This document shows, piece by piece, positions 17,466 through 26,431 of a stretch of DNA of 64,000 nt. The position numbers and the translations under genes were made by a program. Position 1 is the stretch's first letter, and each line of letters opens with the position of its first letter. The notes under the pieces were generated by a model that was given only the letters and a program-made list of their open reading frames with translations, ran no database searches and was not told the origin of the DNA. Where the stretch lies: positions 32,682 through 96,681 of the forward strand of contig URFH01000004.1 of NCBI GenBank assembly GCA_900547155.1, written 5' to 3'. Source of the stretch: an uncultured bacterium (lineage in GTDB: Bacteria; Cyanobacteriota; Vampirovibrionia; Gastranaerophilales; Gastranaerophilaceae).

Positions 17466-17571
17466 AGTCACACCGTGTTTAGCTAGCAATATTGTGTATT
17501 ATTTTACAAAGATAAACAACTTGTGCTATTGTATAGATATTTATGCAGGTAATAACACAGGTGCATACAAG

Positions 17572-17946
17572 GTGAAGAAAAAAACCCTTCTTATAGATCT
17601 GGATGGCGTGTTGAATGAATATACAGGGTGCTACGACGATGACGTAATCCCCCCGCCGAGAGCCGGAGCAAGAGATTTTATCGCCGAGCTCTCAAAAAGT
17701 TACAATATAAAACTTTTCACCTGTAGAAACAAGCTCCTCGCGTCAAAATGGCTTGTAAATAACAATCTCGATTCTTATATCAAAGACATAACAGCGGTGA
17801 AAGAGCCCTGCTGGCTTTATATTGACGACAGATGTATAAATTTCAACGGAAACTTTAACGAACTTGCCTGCTCAATAGCGGATTTTGAGCCCTGGTACAA
17901 AGAAAAAGCCCCTTATGGGGCCTGTAAAGCAGTGTATGAAAAATAA
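17572..17946 (+). CDS. HAD-superfamily hydrolase-like protein, 124 aa
   Basis: A short HAD-like protein. Motif I is present at the N-terminus (KTLLIDLDGVLNEYTG, with the DxDG nucleophile pair), and motif II may be IKLFTCRN. Motif IV could be LYIDDRCINF (the DD pair). The motif III lysine is less clear (IKDITAVKEP). The size fits cap-less small phosphatases. Translation appears to start at GTG 17572. The frame is open further upstream through sequence antisense to the ribbon-helix-helix-like gene, but that extension has no family match. Confidence 0.7.
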   Translation: MKKKTLLIDLDGVLNEYTGCYDDDVIPPPRAGARDFIAELSKSYNIKLFTCRNKLLASKWLVNNNLDSYIKDITAVKEPCWLYIDDRCINFNGNFNELACSIADFEPWYKEKAPYGACKAVYEK

Positions 17947-17948
17947 AG

Positions 17949-19508
17949 TTATCTGTTGTATTTTGGAACTTTAATAAGCAATATTAGCGGAATTATTATC
18001 AGGCAGGCAGCCGCAAATGTCCTGAAAGTGTCAATATATCCCCACAAATTGGATTGGAGCACAAGCTGATTGTATAAATTCGCTTTTGCCATCATTACAG
18101 CCTGCCCTGCGTCGGCAGTGTATTGCAAAAAGAAATGCGACATAGCCTCAACGCGCTCAACAAAAATACCATTTAAGTCGTGGAGGCTGCCCACCATCAT
18201 TATCTGGTGCTTTTGAGCGCTTCTGGAGATTAAAGTCGTAGAAAGTGATGTTCCTATTGCGCCGCCGATGTTTTTAAGAAGGTTTTGGAGCCCCGAAGCG
18301 TTCGTCATGTCCTCGTTTTTTAAAGACGAAAAAGAAAGCGTCATCAAAGTCGTCATCCCGAGCGCCATTCCGGCGCCGAAAAGCGCATTGGGGATAGCAA
18401 TTGTTTGAAGATTGATTTGCAGATTTATGGTGCCGAAATAAAGCCCGCCCAGTGCAATCAGCGCTATTCCAGCAATTGCAAAAAACTTGTCGCCCAAAAG
18501 TTTTGCCGTCAAACCATAAATAAATATGCCGACAACGCTCCCCAGCCCCCTTGAGCCCATTGAAAGCCCGCTCAAAAACGAAGTATATCCCATCAAAGCC
18601 TGCAGCATAGAGGGCAAAAGCGCTGCTGACGCAAGAAATACAGCCATCATAACGACCTGTGCAATTGTGCCGAATAGAAAATTTCTATCCTTAAGAAGCC
18701 GCAAATTTACAAGCGGTTCTTCGCTTTTTAGCTGTGTAATAAAAAACAGAATCCCGAAAACGCAAGAAAAAAACGTCATCCAGCAAATCCATGCCGCTCC
18801 GAACCAATCCGCGTCGTTTCCTTTGTCCAGCACAATCTGCAAAAACACCAGCCACAGGCACAAAAATACAATAGCCGGATAATCGCATTTAACATGCTCA
18901 TGTTTTCTTGCATACGGAGGATCTTCAAGAAGTTTGTGCGCCAAATACATCGAAAAAATCCCGATGGGCAGATTTATCATATAAATCCAGTGCCATGACC
19001 AGTTTTCTGTAATCCACCCTCCGACAATCGGCCCCAATGTCGGAGCCAGAATGATTGTCAGCCCGAAAAGCGCCATTGATTGAGCGCGTTTGTCCGGCGG
19101 AAAGCTTTCCATAATTATTGCCTGCGACAAAGGCAAAATCGCACCGCCTCCGAGCCCCTGCACGAATCTCGAAACAACAATCATCCCCATTGAATTTGAA
19201 ATTCCGCAAAAAAACGACGAAACGGTAAAAACACCTATACACAAAGTAAAAAATGCTTTTCTTCCCATCAATTTACACAAAAAATCAACGGACGGAATGA
19301 TTATCCCGCTTGCAATCAAATAGCTCGTTACAATCCAGATTGATTCATTATGGCTGACGGAAAATGACCCAGCAATGTACGTCAGGGCAACGTTAGAAAT
19401 GGTTTCATCCAGCGCAAACATAAAAACGGCAAGAATTACCGGCACAATCATCAGCCAGGGGTTTACGGACGGGGTCCAGACTTCATTCATTTGTACATTT
19501 TCAGACAT
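17949..19508 (-). CDS. EmrB/QacA-type multidrug transporter (MFS, DHA2 family)
   Basis: A 519-residue proton-driven exporter with about 14 membrane helices. The DHA2 signature region is clear: LDETISNVALTYIAGSF, then the loop after helix 2-3 with LCKLMGRKAFF and RFVQGLGGGAILPLSQAI, and the helix 5 motif C (LGPIVGGWITENWSWHWIY). It works with the periplasmic adaptor encoded 14 nt upstream in the same operon. In diderms such pairs join an outer-membrane channel, which is not encoded here. Regulation is probably by the divergent MarR protein. Confidence 0.93.
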   Translation of the reverse strand: MSENVQMNEVWTPSVNPWLMIVPVILAVFMFALDETISNVALTYIAGSFSVSHNESIWIVTSYLIASGIIIPSVDFLCKLMGRKAFFTLCIGVFTVSSFFCGISNSMGMIVVSRFVQGLGGGAILPLSQAIIMESFPPDKRAQSMALFGLTIILAPTLGPIVGGWITENWSWHWIYMINLPIGIFSMYLAHKLLEDPPYARKHEHVKCDYPAIVFLCLWLVFLQIVLDKGNDADWFGAAWICWMTFFSCVFGILFFITQLKSEEPLVNLRLLKDRNFLFGTIAQVVMMAVFLASAALLPSMLQALMGYTSFLSGLSMGSRGLGSVVGIFIYGLTAKLLGDKFFAIAGIALIALGGLYFGTINLQINLQTIAIPNALFGAGMALGMTTLMTLSFSSLKNEDMTNASGLQNLLKNIGGAIGTSLSTTLISRSAQKHQIMMVGSLHDLNGIFVERVEAMSHFFLQYTADAGQAVMMAKANLYNQLVLQSNLWGYIDTFRTFAAACLIIIPLILLIKVPKYNR

Positions 19509-19522
19509 TTTTCCGCAAACCT

Positions 19523-20530
19523 CTATCTGATGTGCACTTTGGGCACGACCGACATGCCGGGAATGATTTTAAATTTCCCGGGGTCAATGCTCCCGGTAAA
19601 AACTATCTTCACAGGCACACGCTGAACGATTTTTACAAACGAGCCGACAGCGTTTTCCGGCGGAAACATGCTGGATTTTGCGCCGGAAGCCATTTGAATA
19701 CTGTCAACTTTGCCCTTAAAAATGTGATGGGGATATGTGTCAATTTTTATATCAACCTCCTGCCCCTCATGAATATTTTCCAGCTGATTTTCTTTAAAAT
19801 TCGCCACAATCCAGGTTTTTGGCGGAACTATTGTAAAAAGTGCGGTTCCGGGCTGCACATACATGCCTTTTTCAACACGCTTTGAAGAAACAGTGCCGTC
19901 AATCGGCGCATAGATTTTTGTGTAAGACAAATAAAGCTCCGCCTGCTCCATGAGGGCTTTCAGCTCGTTTATTTCAGCGTCCGCAACTTTCCGGTTGCTA
20001 TTTGACATCACAGCCTGCTCCGCATTAACAAGATTTGCGTTCACAGCGTCGTAATTCGTCTGAGCATTGTCAAATTCCTGTTTTGAAACAGCTCCGTCCG
20101 CATAAAGCTGCTTATAGCGCGCCAAATCCGTTTTTGCGAGCTCAATTTTTGACTGCGCGGCTTTGTGGTTAGCCTTGGCATTCTGCTGGTTTAATAATGC
20201 CCGTTCATAGCGAGATTTTGCCTGCGCAAGCTTAATTTCATAGTCATTTTTCTCGATTTGCGCGACAACATCCCCCGCTTTAACAAACTGGTTGTCCTCA
20301 ACATAAACATCTGTGATTTCTCCGCTTACTTTCGGCGCAACATCAACCGTTGTGGTTTCAACATAGGCGTCGTCCGTACTTTCATAATGATACATTTCCC
20401 ATCCGATAAATGCTGCGCCGATTCCCAGCAAAATCAAAACCGGTATTAAAAATCTCTTTTTCGGCTTTGGTTTTTTATTATTTTCCTGTTTTTGCGAATC
20501 TTTTTCCTGCTCTTTGAGTGCTTCCGTCAT
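19523..20530 (-). CDS. EmrA-type membrane fusion protein (HlyD family)
   Basis: A 335-residue adaptor with one N-terminal membrane anchor (RFLIPVLILLGIGAAFIGWEMY), a split biotinyl-lipoyl-like domain (VDVAPKVSGEITDVYVEDNQFVKAGDVVAQIE...YTKIYAPIDGTVSSKRVEKGMYVQPG) flanking a long coiled-coil hairpin, and a C-terminal beta-barrel part. It links the MFS pump to the outer membrane. The start is placed at the ATG of MTEALKE because AAGAGGAAAA lies 6 nt upstream of it. An in-frame ATG seven codons earlier overlaps the operator arm. Confidence 0.93.
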   Translation of the reverse strand: MTEALKEQEKDSQKQENNKKPKPKKRFLIPVLILLGIGAAFIGWEMYHYESTDDAYVETTTVDVAPKVSGEITDVYVEDNQFVKAGDVVAQIEKNDYEIKLAQAKSRYERALLNQQNAKANHKAAQSKIELAKTDLARYKQLYADGAVSKQEFDNAQTNYDAVNANLVNAEQAVMSNSNRKVADAEINELKALMEQAELYLSYTKIYAPIDGTVSSKRVEKGMYVQPGTALFTIVPPKTWIVANFKENQLENIHEGQEVDIKIDTYPHHIFKGKVDSIQMASGAKSSMFPPENAVGSFVKIVQRVPVKIVFTGSIDPGKFKIIPGMSVVPKVHIR

Positions 20531-20549
20531 GTTATTTTCCTCTTGTTGC

Positions 20550-20579
20550 ATGGAAAAATAAATGTGTTGATTTTTCCAT
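20550..20579. promoter_or_regulatory. palindromic operator candidate for MarR
   Basis: ATGGAAAAAT (20550-20559) and ATTTTTCCAT (20570-20579) form a perfect 10-bp inverted repeat with a 10-nt spacer. It lies directly upstream of the efflux operon, where the divergent MarR-type regulator would be expected to bind. A related half-site, TAATGGAAAAAC, overlaps the marR start. Confidence 0.65.
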
Positions 20580-20654
20580 ACAAATATGCTAGCGTAATTT
20601 TATAAATTTTGCAAGAAAAAACTAACAAGCGCTAAAAATTAAGCAAAACAGGGC

Positions 20655-20684
20655 TTTACATGGCAGCAGCAGGCAGGATATAAT
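20655..20684 (+). promoter_or_regulatory. promoter of the marR-like gene (leaderless)
   Basis: TTTACA (20655-20660) and TATAAT (20679-20684) are separated by 18 bp. The predicted transcription start falls on the ATG at 20691, so the mRNA would be leaderless; no ribosome-binding site is present. Confidence 0.75.
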
Positions 20685-20690
20685 TACGTA

Positions 20691-21152
20691 ATGGAAAAAC
20701 ATTGTATAGGCAGCCTTTTTTATACACTTGAACAAACTTCACGGGTATGCAGAGCCGTCGGGGAAAATTATTTTGCAGAAAACGCAAAACTTCATCTTTC
20801 GCTGGACGAATTTATAATACTTGAAACAGTTTTGTGCGATTCTGATATTTGCCAAAGGGATTTGGCAAAAAGAATACTGAAAGGCACATCGCACACCAGC
20901 AAACTCCTTTCCGGACTTCAGCAAAAAGGGCTGATTGAGCGATTTGTTGATACAAAGGGCAACAGAATTGTGAAAAAGATTGTTGTTACCGAAAAAGGGC
21001 GGGAAATTTACGATTTCGCCAACAAAATCATGTTTGAATATGTGCAAAAAATAGAAAATGCCATCGGCAAAGAGCAGGCAATTGAATGCACAAACTTCCT
21101 CAATAAAATCAAAGAGGTTGTTATGGCGAATACTGATATTATTTTTGAATAA
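20691..21152 (+). CDS. MarR-family transcriptional regulator
   Basis: A 153-residue winged-helix regulator: LSLDEFIILETVLCDSDICQRDLAKRILKGTSHTSKLLSGLQQKGLIERFVDTKGNRIVKKIVVTEKGREI is the MarR helix-turn-helix with wing. MarR dimers usually repress neighbouring efflux genes and release DNA on binding small phenolic or drug-like ligands. Divergence from the EmrAB-type operon and the palindrome at 20550-20579 support that role. The stop abuts the stop of the converging downstream gene with no gap. Confidence 0.9.
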   Translation: MEKHCIGSLFYTLEQTSRVCRAVGENYFAENAKLHLSLDEFIILETVLCDSDICQRDLAKRILKGTSHTSKLLSGLQQKGLIERFVDTKGNRIVKKIVVTEKGREIYDFANKIMFEYVQKIENAIGKEQAIECTNFLNKIKEVVMANTDIIFE

Positions 21153-21632
21153 TTATATGCCGAGCATGTACCTGTTCAGGTCAGCAACCTGACTTGAGCC
21201 CATGAACAAGGAGGTTCTTGCATTGTCGTATGAGTTTTCGGTGTAGAGCGTTTCGACCTCATCGCGCAGCTCCGTATAATACTGTTTTTCCTCGTCATCA
21301 TTCGCCATGGAAATCCGGTAATCCAGCTCATCAATGGTTCTGTCATAATCATCGTCTACATTTCCGGTCGAATCCAAGTCCAAAGAATCCATAATATCCA
21401 GAAAAGGAATATAATCAGCTCCGGAAGCGGAAGAAGACGCTTCCTGCTGGAGTTTCTGGGTGACGGCATTTTTGAGAAGTACTTTATCAAGAGTTTTGTC
21501 GCCTGTGGATTCTATTCCGAGCATTTCCATCATAATCAGAATTTTTTCATACTCACTGTCCGTCTGTTTCTTGTTGGAACCGGACGGTGCATAAGAATAT
21601 ACCATTGGTGACATTACTGGTGATATAGACAT
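21153..21632 (-). CDS. hypothetical protein, 159 aa
   Basis: No family recognised. A soluble acidic protein with a disordered N-terminus (SISPVMSPMVYSYAPSGSNKK), then helical segments including LIMMEMLGIESTGDKTLDKVLLKNAVTQKL and a C-terminal DDYDRTIDELDYRISMANDDEEKQYYTELRDEVETL helix that could form a coiled coil. There is no signal peptide. AAGGAAAA lies upstream of the ATG. Converging with marR, it shares no operon with the next minus-strand gene, which has its own terminator. Confidence 0.7.
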   Translation of the reverse strand: MSISPVMSPMVYSYAPSGSNKKQTDSEYEKILIMMEMLGIESTGDKTLDKVLLKNAVTQKLQQEASSSASGADYIPFLDIMDSLDLDSTGNVDDDYDRTIDELDYRISMANDDEEKQYYTELRDEVETLYTENSYDNARTSLFMGSSQVADLNRYMLGI

Positions 21633-21714
21633 TTCGCGAATTTTCCTTCTATTAATTTAATGCCACTTTTTCGGGTTTTCTAAACGCGTTAGGGCCGAAT
21701 TTTTACAAAAGTTC

Positions 21715-21752
21715 ACAAAAAAAACAGCTCCCGGAAAAAGAGCTGTTTTTTT
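21715..21752 (-). terminator. rho-independent terminator
   Basis: AAAAAACAGCTC/GAGCTGTTTTTT stem with a CCGGAAAAA loop and flanking A/T runs, just past the stop of the 109-residue gene. Confidence 0.85.
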
Positions 21753-21772
21753 GTAGAAATTTTATAAAGATT

Positions 21773-22102
21773 TTATTTTTTTCTGGAAGAAAGCTTATCA
21801 ATTCCTTCAAAAACAAGCCCCATTGCAATCCATGCAAGTCCCCAGAATCCGGCATTTGCGGCCATTTTGTTAAAACCTATTTTTGCGCCCTTTCCTCTTA
21901 TTGCGTTGAAACCGTTAAAGAGCGAGTCAATAACTACACTGATTACAGCGCCTTTTGCAAACTGGTTTGCAGACCAGCCGAGTGCGGATTGCTGATGGCG
22001 GGGGCGCATTGTTCTTCCCGGGGTTTCATCGCGTCCGAAGCTTTGAGCCTGCGGTTTGAGCGGTTGTGCTGACATTGTATTATTAGATATTGCGTTAATC
22101 AT
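21773..22102 (-). CDS. hypothetical membrane-associated protein, 109 aa
   Basis: No family recognised. The N-terminus is a disordered tag (MINAISNNTMSAQPLKPQAQSFGRD), followed by two weakly hydrophobic glycine-containing segments (FAKGAVISVVIDSLFNGFNAI and FNKMAANAGFWGLAWIAMGLVFEGI). The ATG at 22102 has GTGGAGAAAATT ahead of it; an in-frame GTG four codons earlier has no such site. The SFG tag resembles tags on the proteins at 48715 and 57704. Confidence 0.65.
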   Translation of the reverse strand: MINAISNNTMSAQPLKPQAQSFGRDETPGRTMRPRHQQSALGWSANQFAKGAVISVVIDSLFNGFNAIRGKGAKIGFNKMAANAGFWGLAWIAMGLVFEGIDKLSSRKK

Positions 22103-22218
22103 AATTTTCTCCACTTACAGTTAATATTATAAACCGCATAAACAAAATTTATTGCTAGTTTGTTAAATTTTGTTAATATAAATTTATTTAAAAGGATAAT
22201 TTATTTGGCTGATTTGGA

Positions 22219-22247
22219 TTGACGGCATGACCCAAAAGCACTATAAT
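22219..22247 (+). promoter_or_regulatory. sigma-70 promoter for the RipA-like gene
   Basis: TTGACG (22219-22224), a 17-bp spacer and TATAAT (22242-22247). The leader to the ATG at 22276 is about 22 nt and contains AGAGG. Confidence 0.8.
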
Positions 22248-22275
22248 CAAGAAGTTAGGCTAGAATAGAGGTTTT

Positions 22276-22743
22276 ATGGACGACAGACAGATAATTCTTG
22301 AACAATACAGAATATACAACGAAGCAAAAGAACGCTATATTGACCGCGCTTTTATGATTAACAGATTTTTTATCCTGCTTGTGGGGATTCTGTTTTTGAT
22401 TTTGCTCGCTTCAAAGACATTTTTCTCGCTCGGATACGGGTTTTCTGTTGCAGGTGAAGTGCTCGGTATTGCTCTTTGCGTAATGTGGTTCGCAAATCAG
22501 GATTCTTATACGGCCATAATCAAAATTAAATACAACAAAGTCCTCGAAAACATGGAGTCACTGCTCCCGTTTTCGCCCATAAAAAACGAATACGAAGAAC
22601 TTTGCAAGCTCAAAGGCGGCAAAAGAGTCCTCACGTTCAAAGACATCCAAAAATGGTTCGCGGTGATTATGACAATGATTTTCATTGCAAATCTTATTAT
22701 GGATTTGACTGACTGGGTTATTTTCAGCTTTTTTGCAGGCTAA
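22276..22743 (+). CDS. RipA-like octameric membrane protein family
   Basis: A 155-residue membrane protein with an N-terminal amphipathic helix (QYRIYNEAKERYIDRAFMIN), two adjacent membrane helices (FFILLVGILFLILLAS and a GFSVAGEVLGIALCVMWF segment), a cytoplasmic stretch with NKVLENMESLLPFSPIKNEYEEL, and a final membrane helix. The W...QDSY...K and LP..P...EY pattern resembles the RipA family. Its biochemical role is not settled. It is expressed from a good promoter as a single gene. Confidence 0.6.
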   Translation: MDDRQIILEQYRIYNEAKERYIDRAFMINRFFILLVGILFLILLASKTFFSLGYGFSVAGEVLGIALCVMWFANQDSYTAIIKIKYNKVLENMESLLPFSPIKNEYEELCKLKGGKRVLTFKDIQKWFAVIMTMIFIANLIMDLTDWVIFSFFAG

Positions 22744-22820
22744 AATTAGCCTAAAAGAGGATGTTTCGTTCCCGCAGGCAGTTTAAAATCAGTCAGTGAA
22801 ACAAAATGCAGGAAATTTTT

Positions 22821-23087
22821 ATGAACGATATCGAAATCTATACACTACCGTCTTGTCCGTACTGTGTAAAGGCTAAAAAGCTTCTTCAGTCGTTGAATCT
22901 TGACTATAAAGAGCACGACATCTCCGAAAATCAGGAAAAAATGCGCGAAGAGCTCAAAAACAAGTTCAATCTTCCGTCAGCTGCAACAGTACCGCAAATT
23001 ACCATCAACGGGCACTATGTCGGCGGGTATACGGATTTGGAAAATATGTATAAAACCGGAAAACTGAACGAAATTTTGAACAGCTAA
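22821..23087 (+). CDS. glutaredoxin
   Basis: An 88-residue dithiol glutaredoxin with the classical CPYC active site in YTLPSCPYCVKAKKLLQSL and the glutathione-binding ATVPQITINGHYVGGYTDL. It reduces disulfides using glutathione, or another thiol if the host lacks glutathione. The ATG at 22821 has AGGAAATTTTT upstream and is preferred over an in-frame ATG 5 codons earlier. It overlaps the converging PilZ gene by 4 nt. Confidence 0.94.
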   Translation: MNDIEIYTLPSCPYCVKAKKLLQSLNLDYKEHDISENQEKMREELKNKFNLPSAATVPQITINGHYVGGYTDLENMYKTGKLNEILNS

Positions 23088-23701
23088 ACAGCTTTTTCTT
23101 CGGGTTTGAAGTCACGGCACTGTTTTGCGATATAATCCATATCGTCCTGAACAATATCGGTGAACATAACTGCCGTCATAAATTTGAAAGTGTTTTCCAT
23201 TCGTACCGGATTCGACCATACAAGCTCTGCGTGCGTTTTTATCACCCGTCCGTCAAGCAGCAGCTCAACAGAAAGGTTTGAATAGGAGGTTATGAGCCTG
23301 TCCGAAACAAAACACAGCCCTTTTGCGCAGATGTTTTTCGTGATGGATTCAACCATAACGGGTTTTTCCCCGCCATCTTTTATGAGCAGGTGAAAAGGCG
23401 TTTCTATATCGGCTCTCAGGTATTCACGCCTTTGCGAATGCTTTATATTTGTGGGAAAAGCCAGTTTGTAAAAGACTTTTTCGCCCAGACAGTTGCCTGA
23501 AAGGATTCTGCTTTTTGCGTTGTAGATTCCGTCCTGTGCGTAGATGTTTATTTCTACTTCACACTCGGGCAAATCTTTTCCTGTATCGAGAAAGACCGTA
23601 ATTTCCTCGTTTTCAACATAATAAATTGTGCAAAAATGGCTTTCGTCGCCGATTTTAATCTCGAGTTTGTTAGATGGCTTCAAAAAACTGTAATCTTTCA
23701 C
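23084..23701 (-). CDS. PilZ-domain protein (YcgR-like layout)
   Basis: A 205-residue cytoplasmic protein with an N-terminal beta domain (about residues 1-90) and a C-terminal PilZ domain. The c-di-GMP-binding RxxxR is QRREYLRADI, and the second motif NICAKGLCFVSDR stands where D/NxSxxG is usual. C-di-GMP binding is therefore likely but altered in the second motif. YcgR-like proteins couple c-di-GMP to motility or secretion; no flagellar or pilus gene is nearby. Translation begins at GTG behind GGGAG. Confidence 0.78.
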   Translation of the reverse strand: MKDYSFLKPSNKLEIKIGDESHFCTIYYVENEEITVFLDTGKDLPECEVEINIYAQDGIYNAKSRILSGNCLGEKVFYKLAFPTNIKHSQRREYLRADIETPFHLLIKDGGEKPVMVESITKNICAKGLCFVSDRLITSYSNLSVELLLDGRVIKTHAELVWSNPVRMENTFKFMTAVMFTDIVQDDMDYIAKQCRDFKPEEKAV

Positions 23702-23774
23702 GATAAAATAAACTCCCTATTCAATTATTTCATTATACTATTTTAATGCCCGTTTTTTTAATTTTTTAAACATA

Positions 23775-23819
23775 AAAAAAAGACGATTTCACAAAACTTA
23801 ATATAAAATCGTCTTTTTT
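23775..23819 (-). terminator. rho-independent terminator of metK
   Basis: AAAAAAGACGATTT/AAATCGTCTTTTTT forms a 14-bp stem with a 16-nt loop 20 nt beyond the metK stop. Confidence 0.85.
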
Positions 23820-23838
23820 AAGCTATACTTGAAAAATT

Positions 23839-25110
23839 TTACGCGTTAGCGCAGCATTTTCCTGCTTGTTCTTTGAGAAGTGCGGCTTTGTCGGTTTTTT
23901 CCCACGGAACATCAATATCAGTACGTCCCATATGGCCGTAAGCAGCGAGTTTCTGGTAGAATTTACCGCCGTTTTTCGCAGGAAGCCCTCTTAAATCGAA
24001 CTGACTGATGATTGCTGCGGGTCTGAGGTCGAAATTCTTTTGAACGAGTTCGGAAATCTCGTCATCAGAGATTTTTCCGGTTCCAAAAGTGTCAACCATT
24101 ACAGAAACAGGCTCTGCAACGCCGATTGCATAACCGAGTTCGACTTCGCATTTTTCAGCAAGCCCTGCTGCAACGATGTTTTTTGCAACATATCTTGTTG
24201 CGTAAGCAGCAGAACGGTCAACTTTTGTGGGATCTTTGCCCGAAAAAGCGCCGCCGCCGTGTCTTGAGTAGCCGCCGTAGGTGTCAACGATGATTTTTCT
24301 GCCGGTTAAGCCTGCATCGCCCTGCGGGCCGCCGATTACGAAGCGCCCCGAGGGGTTGATTAAGTATTTTGTGTTGGAATCGGGTTTAATTGATTCGTTT
24401 GCAAATACATAATTAATAACATATTCGATTAAGTCATTTTTAATGGTTTCCTGAACTTTTTCGTTGTCAGAAACGCCGTTGATTTCAGGGTCGTGCTGTG
24501 TTGAAAGAACGACGGTATCAATTCTTGAGGGTTTTCCGTCGATGTATTCAACAGTAACCTGAGATTTTCCGTCGGGTCTTAAATAGTTAAGAATGCCGTC
24601 TTTTCTCACCTGAGCAAGTCTGAAAGCGAGTTTATGCGCGAGGCTGATGGGAAGCGGCATCAATTCAGGGGTTTCGTCACAAGCAAAACCGAACATAATG
24701 CCCTGATCGCCCGCACCAACGTTTTCAGTTTCTACTTTTGCGGTATCAGCGTTGTTTGAGCGGGTTTCGAGCGCTTTGTTTACACCGCCTGCGATGTCAG
24801 TTGACTGTTCGTCAATGCTGGTCAAAACCGCGCAGGTTTTGTAGTCGAATCCGCCGCCCTCTTTGCCGATGTAGCCGATATTTTTAATGGTATTTCTTAC
24901 AACTGACGGGATATCAACGTAGCAGTCAGATGTAATTTCACCGCAAACCAGCGCCATGCCTGTTGTGACAGTAGTTTCTGCCGCAACTCTGGAGGATTTA
25001 TCTTTTGTTAAGAATTCATCAAGAATTGCATCGGAAATCTGGTCGCAAACTTTATCCGGATGTCCTTCCGTAACGGATTCGGACGTGAATAAAAATCTTT
25101 TTGATGTCAT
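23839..25110 (-). CDS. metK: S-adenosylmethionine synthase
   Basis: MetK makes S-adenosylmethionine from ATP and methionine. The 423-residue protein carries the family's fixed motifs: [25 protein letters not shown] at the N-terminus, [15 protein letters not shown], and the P-loop-like [23 protein letters not shown]. It is slightly longer than usual (about 390) because of insertions such as [11 protein letters not shown]. The ATG is preceded by AAAGGGAAG and a good promoter 31-59 nt upstream. No SAM riboswitch was recognised in the leader. Confidence 0.97.
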   Translation of the reverse strand: MTSKRFLFTSESVTEGHPDKVCDQISDAILDEFLTKDKSSRVAAETTVTTGMALVCGEITSDCYVDIPSVVRNTIKNIGYIGKEGGGFDYKTCAVLTSIDEQSTDIAGGVNKALETRSNNADTAKVETENVGAGDQGIMFGFACDETPELMPLPISLAHKLAFRLAQVRKDGILNYLRPDGKSQVTVEYIDGKPSRIDTVVLSTQHDPEINGVSDNEKVQETIKNDLIEYVINYVFANESIKPDSNTKYLINPSGRFVIGGPQGDAGLTGRKIIVDTYGGYSRHGGGAFSGKDPTKVDRSAAYATRYVAKNIVAAGLAEKCEVELGYAIGVAEPVSVMVDTFGTGKISDDEISELVQKNFDLRPAAIISQFDLRGLPAKNGGKFYQKLAAYGHMGRTDIDVPWEKTDKAALLKEQAGKCCANA

Positions 25111-25140
25111 TTATTACTTCCCTTTCTTCTAATCATCAGA

Positions 25141-25169
25141 ATGATAAGCCAAAAGAGAGACCGGGTCAA
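25141..25169 (-). promoter_or_regulatory. sigma-70 promoter of metK
   Basis: Read leftwards: TTGACC (25164-25169), 17 bp, TATCAT (25141-25146). The leader is about 25 nt. Confidence 0.7.
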
Positions 25170-25218
25170 ACTTTGATTAAGTTTCGTTAAACTATTTTTT
25201 AGTGAAGACGGTGGGGCA

Positions 25219-25335
25219 GGAATTGGGGATTTGTCTTTTCCGTTCCGATTCCTCCGGCCATTCCGCGTTAATTTTGATTTTTCCAGCTTTTTGAGGCCTC
25301 CTCCATAGTCACTGCAAAGACAAATCCCCAATTCC
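25219..25335 (+). repeat. loop-conserved hairpin family A, copy at 25.2 kb
   Basis: Arms 25219-25238 (GGAATTGGGGATTTGTCTTT) and 25316-25335 are perfectly complementary over 20 bp. The 77-nt core begins TCCGTTCCGATTCCTCCGG and ends CTCCATAGTCACTGC. It lies 11 nt from an inverted second copy. Confidence 0.93.
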
Positions 25336-25345
25336 ATGCACGTTA

Positions 25346-25471
25346 GCAGCTTTGTCAGTAAGCCTGTTTGTAGTGACTATGGGGGAGACCTCAAAAGTCC
25401 GGAACAAAAGTTTCAAAACCCCGCGTGGTCGGAGGAATCGGAACGGAAAACAGGCTTACTAACAAAGCTGC
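25346..25471 (-). repeat. loop-conserved hairpin family A, inverted copy at 25.4 kb
   Basis: Arms 25346-25369 and 25448-25471 pair at 23 of 24 positions, and their sequence (GCAGCTTTGT...) is unrelated to the adjacent copy. The core, read on the minus strand, again starts TCCGTTCCGATTCCTCCG and ends CCATAGTCACTAC; its middle is different. This copy and the previous one fill most of the 411-nt gap between the 252-residue gene and metK. Confidence 0.92.
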
Positions 25472-25521
25472 CCTCCAAAATCAATCTAGTGCCGCCTTAG
25501 CACGAACTTTTCCCGGACAAA

Positions 25522-26280
25522 CTAAGATTTAACGTAAATATTCCCGAACAATTTAACAAAAGAGCTGTTTTCGCGCTCCAGTTCCTCGAGTTTTTTAACG
25601 AGCAGCCTGTTGTCAGCGAGCAGTTCATCCATTTTTTCGAGCAAAAGCTTGTTATCCTGCTTAATTTCCCCGTATTTTACCGCACTTTCAATAAAATCGG
25701 CTCTTTTTAAGAATTCCGAAACATCCGAGGTTATTTTTCTTGCAATGGATTGCGCAAGAACGGCAAGGGTCTGGTTGGAAATGTCCACAGTAATGTTTTG
25801 CAGCCCTGCCTCGACTTTTTTCGTTATCTCTGCGGGCAAATCCATCGGAACCGCAGTGATTTCTTCCGCCTCATGCACATTTTCCGGCTGTGCGGGCGAA
25901 AATTCTCCGGTTTGGTAAGGTTCTTCCTCATGAGTGGCGGCTTTTTCAAAAACAGCCTCCTGAATTTCAGGTTCCGGCTCCTGCTCGGGTTCAGGTTGGG
26001 GAGTTTCGACATGAATCGGCTCCAGAGGAACCTCAACAGCCATTTCTACGGGTTTTACCTCGTCTTTATCCATAACATGGATTTCGCATTTTGGCTCGTT
26101 TTTCCTGGAAATCCCCTCTTTAATTTTTTCCACGGTCATTTCGTCAAAATACTCAACCCCGTTTTCATCTTCGTAAATCGGGTCTATTTTCCAGTTTTTT
26201 ATGAACGCCTCAAGGATAAAATTGTCGATAAAAAGACCATCCTGCGTGATTAGCTCTATGATTTTTTCTTTATTAAACAT
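25522..26280 (-). CDS. hypothetical protein with proline/glutamate linker and coiled coil, 252 aa
   Basis: No family recognised. Residues 1-70 form a small folded region ([26 protein letters not shown]), residues 75-140 are a low-complexity Pro/Glu linker ([15 protein letters not shown]), and residues 200-245 form a coiled coil ([26 protein letters not shown]). The short N-terminal part resembles a MerR-like winged helix only vaguely. It has a perfect AAGGAGG site and lies divergent to the rpoD gene. Confidence 0.7.
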   Translation of the reverse strand: MFNKEKIIELITQDGLFIDNFILEAFIKNWKIDPIYEDENGVEYFDEMTVEKIKEGISRKNEPKCEIHVMDKDEVKPVEMAVEVPLEPIHVETPQPEPEQEPEPEIQEAVFEKAATHEEEPYQTGEFSPAQPENVHEAEEITAVPMDLPAEITKKVEAGLQNITVDISNQTLAVLAQSIARKITSDVSEFLKRADFIESAVKYGEIKQDNKLLLEKMDELLADNRLLVKKLEELERENSSFVKLFGNIYVKS

Positions 26281-26431
26281 TGTGATGGCCTCCTTTTATA
26301 TAAATTCTAATATATTCACAGCAAAAAATCAGAAGTTATTAAATTTTGTAAATATTACCCGAAAGTTTAGGAAACTTTTTCGAGCTTCGTCGTCAAAAAC
26401 AATACAAGGAAGAGTTGAGGATTTTACATTA

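Noticed and set aside
25107..25337. 76-residue frame on the minus strand upstream of metK
   Set aside because: It spans a family-A hairpin and the metK promoter, has no family match and no ribosome-binding site.
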